From contig NZ_JANQOO010000021.1 of NCBI RefSeq assembly GCF_028285715.1, positions 124,001 to 188,000 on the forward strand: a stretch of 64,000 nt of DNA. The letters run 5' to 3'. Below the pieces are notes generated by a model. The model saw nothing but the letters and a program-made list of their open reading frames with translations, made no database searches and was not told where the DNA came from. Both the position numbers and the translations under genes were made by a program. Origin of the DNA: Ulvibacterium sp. GTDB lineage: Bacteria; Bacteroidota; Bacteroidia; Flavobacteriales; Flavobacteriaceae. Shown here piece after piece: positions 63,994 through 64,000 of the stretch (its first letter is position 1; each line of letters starts with the position of its first letter).

Positions 63994-64000
63994 ATGCAAT

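Overview
The window looks like a chromosome segment of a marine flavobacterium (Bacteroidota, Flavobacteriaceae; the Zobellia/Maribacter/Arenibacter type is my guess, not shown). Support: moderate-to-low GC, few Shine-Dalgarno sites, promoter-like TAnnTTTG boxes of the Bacteroidota kind, flavobacterial small families (DUF6146, DUF6787, TIGR02757), and many exported lipoproteins and S1 sulfatases. I found no rRNA, tRNA, CRISPR array, transposase or phage gene.

Left part, 1-12.5 kb, is mostly housekeeping and redox: two small envelope proteins, a sulfite-dehydrogenase-like pair (molybdopterin subunit plus monohaem cytochrome) with a sterol-desaturase-family protein, folE, a LolD-like ABC ATPase, a CPBP membrane protease, a TIGR02757 protein, then a minus-strand redox/surface block (four-domain fasciclin lipoprotein, di-haem cytochrome c peroxidase with an N-terminal helical extension, PhoX-like lipoprotein).

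12.8-20.8 kb is an exported oxidoreductase block: two Gfo/Idh/MocA proteins with export signals, an exported xylose-isomerase-like TIM barrel, a sugar-dehydrogenase propeller fused to cytochrome c, an SGNH esterase and a phytoene-desaturase-like FAD enzyme. Exported Gfo/Idh enzymes beside such TIM barrels recall 3-keto-glycoside chemistry.

21-64 kb is a large carbohydrate island with six S1 sulfatases, a DUF5060 glycosidase-like protein, a GH29 enzyme, two AraC regulators and several sugar-acid pathways. The plus-strand operon at 35.4-44.2 kb reads: L-galactonate 5-dehydrogenase-like enzyme, UxaA, UxaB, GH29, sugar lactonase, L-fucose dehydrogenase-like SDR, FucP. Together these could take L-galactose (the 6-hydroxy form of L-fucose) through L-galactonate, D-tagaturonate and D-altronate to 2-keto-3-deoxygluconate; the adjacent minus-strand kinase and aldolase (29.1-30.7 kb) would finish the route to pyruvate and a triose phosphate. 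L-fucose is the conventional alternative substrate. The right end holds a glucuronate route (UxaC, SDR-type fructuronate reductase, UxuA) with an FAH-family enzyme and two sulfatases. A five-gene minus operon (44.3-53.6 kb) joins two sulfatases to a DUF1549/DUF1553 cytochrome protein, a DUF1501 protein and a beta-propeller, a set more typical of Planctomycetes. A class III-like alcohol dehydrogenase, an esterase and a phytanoyl-CoA-dioxygenase-family enzyme lie upstream of the kinase and aldolase and might handle methylated sugars.

No SusC/SusD pair is present, so glycan import must be encoded elsewhere. All functional calls come from reading motifs and from remembered families; no database search was run.
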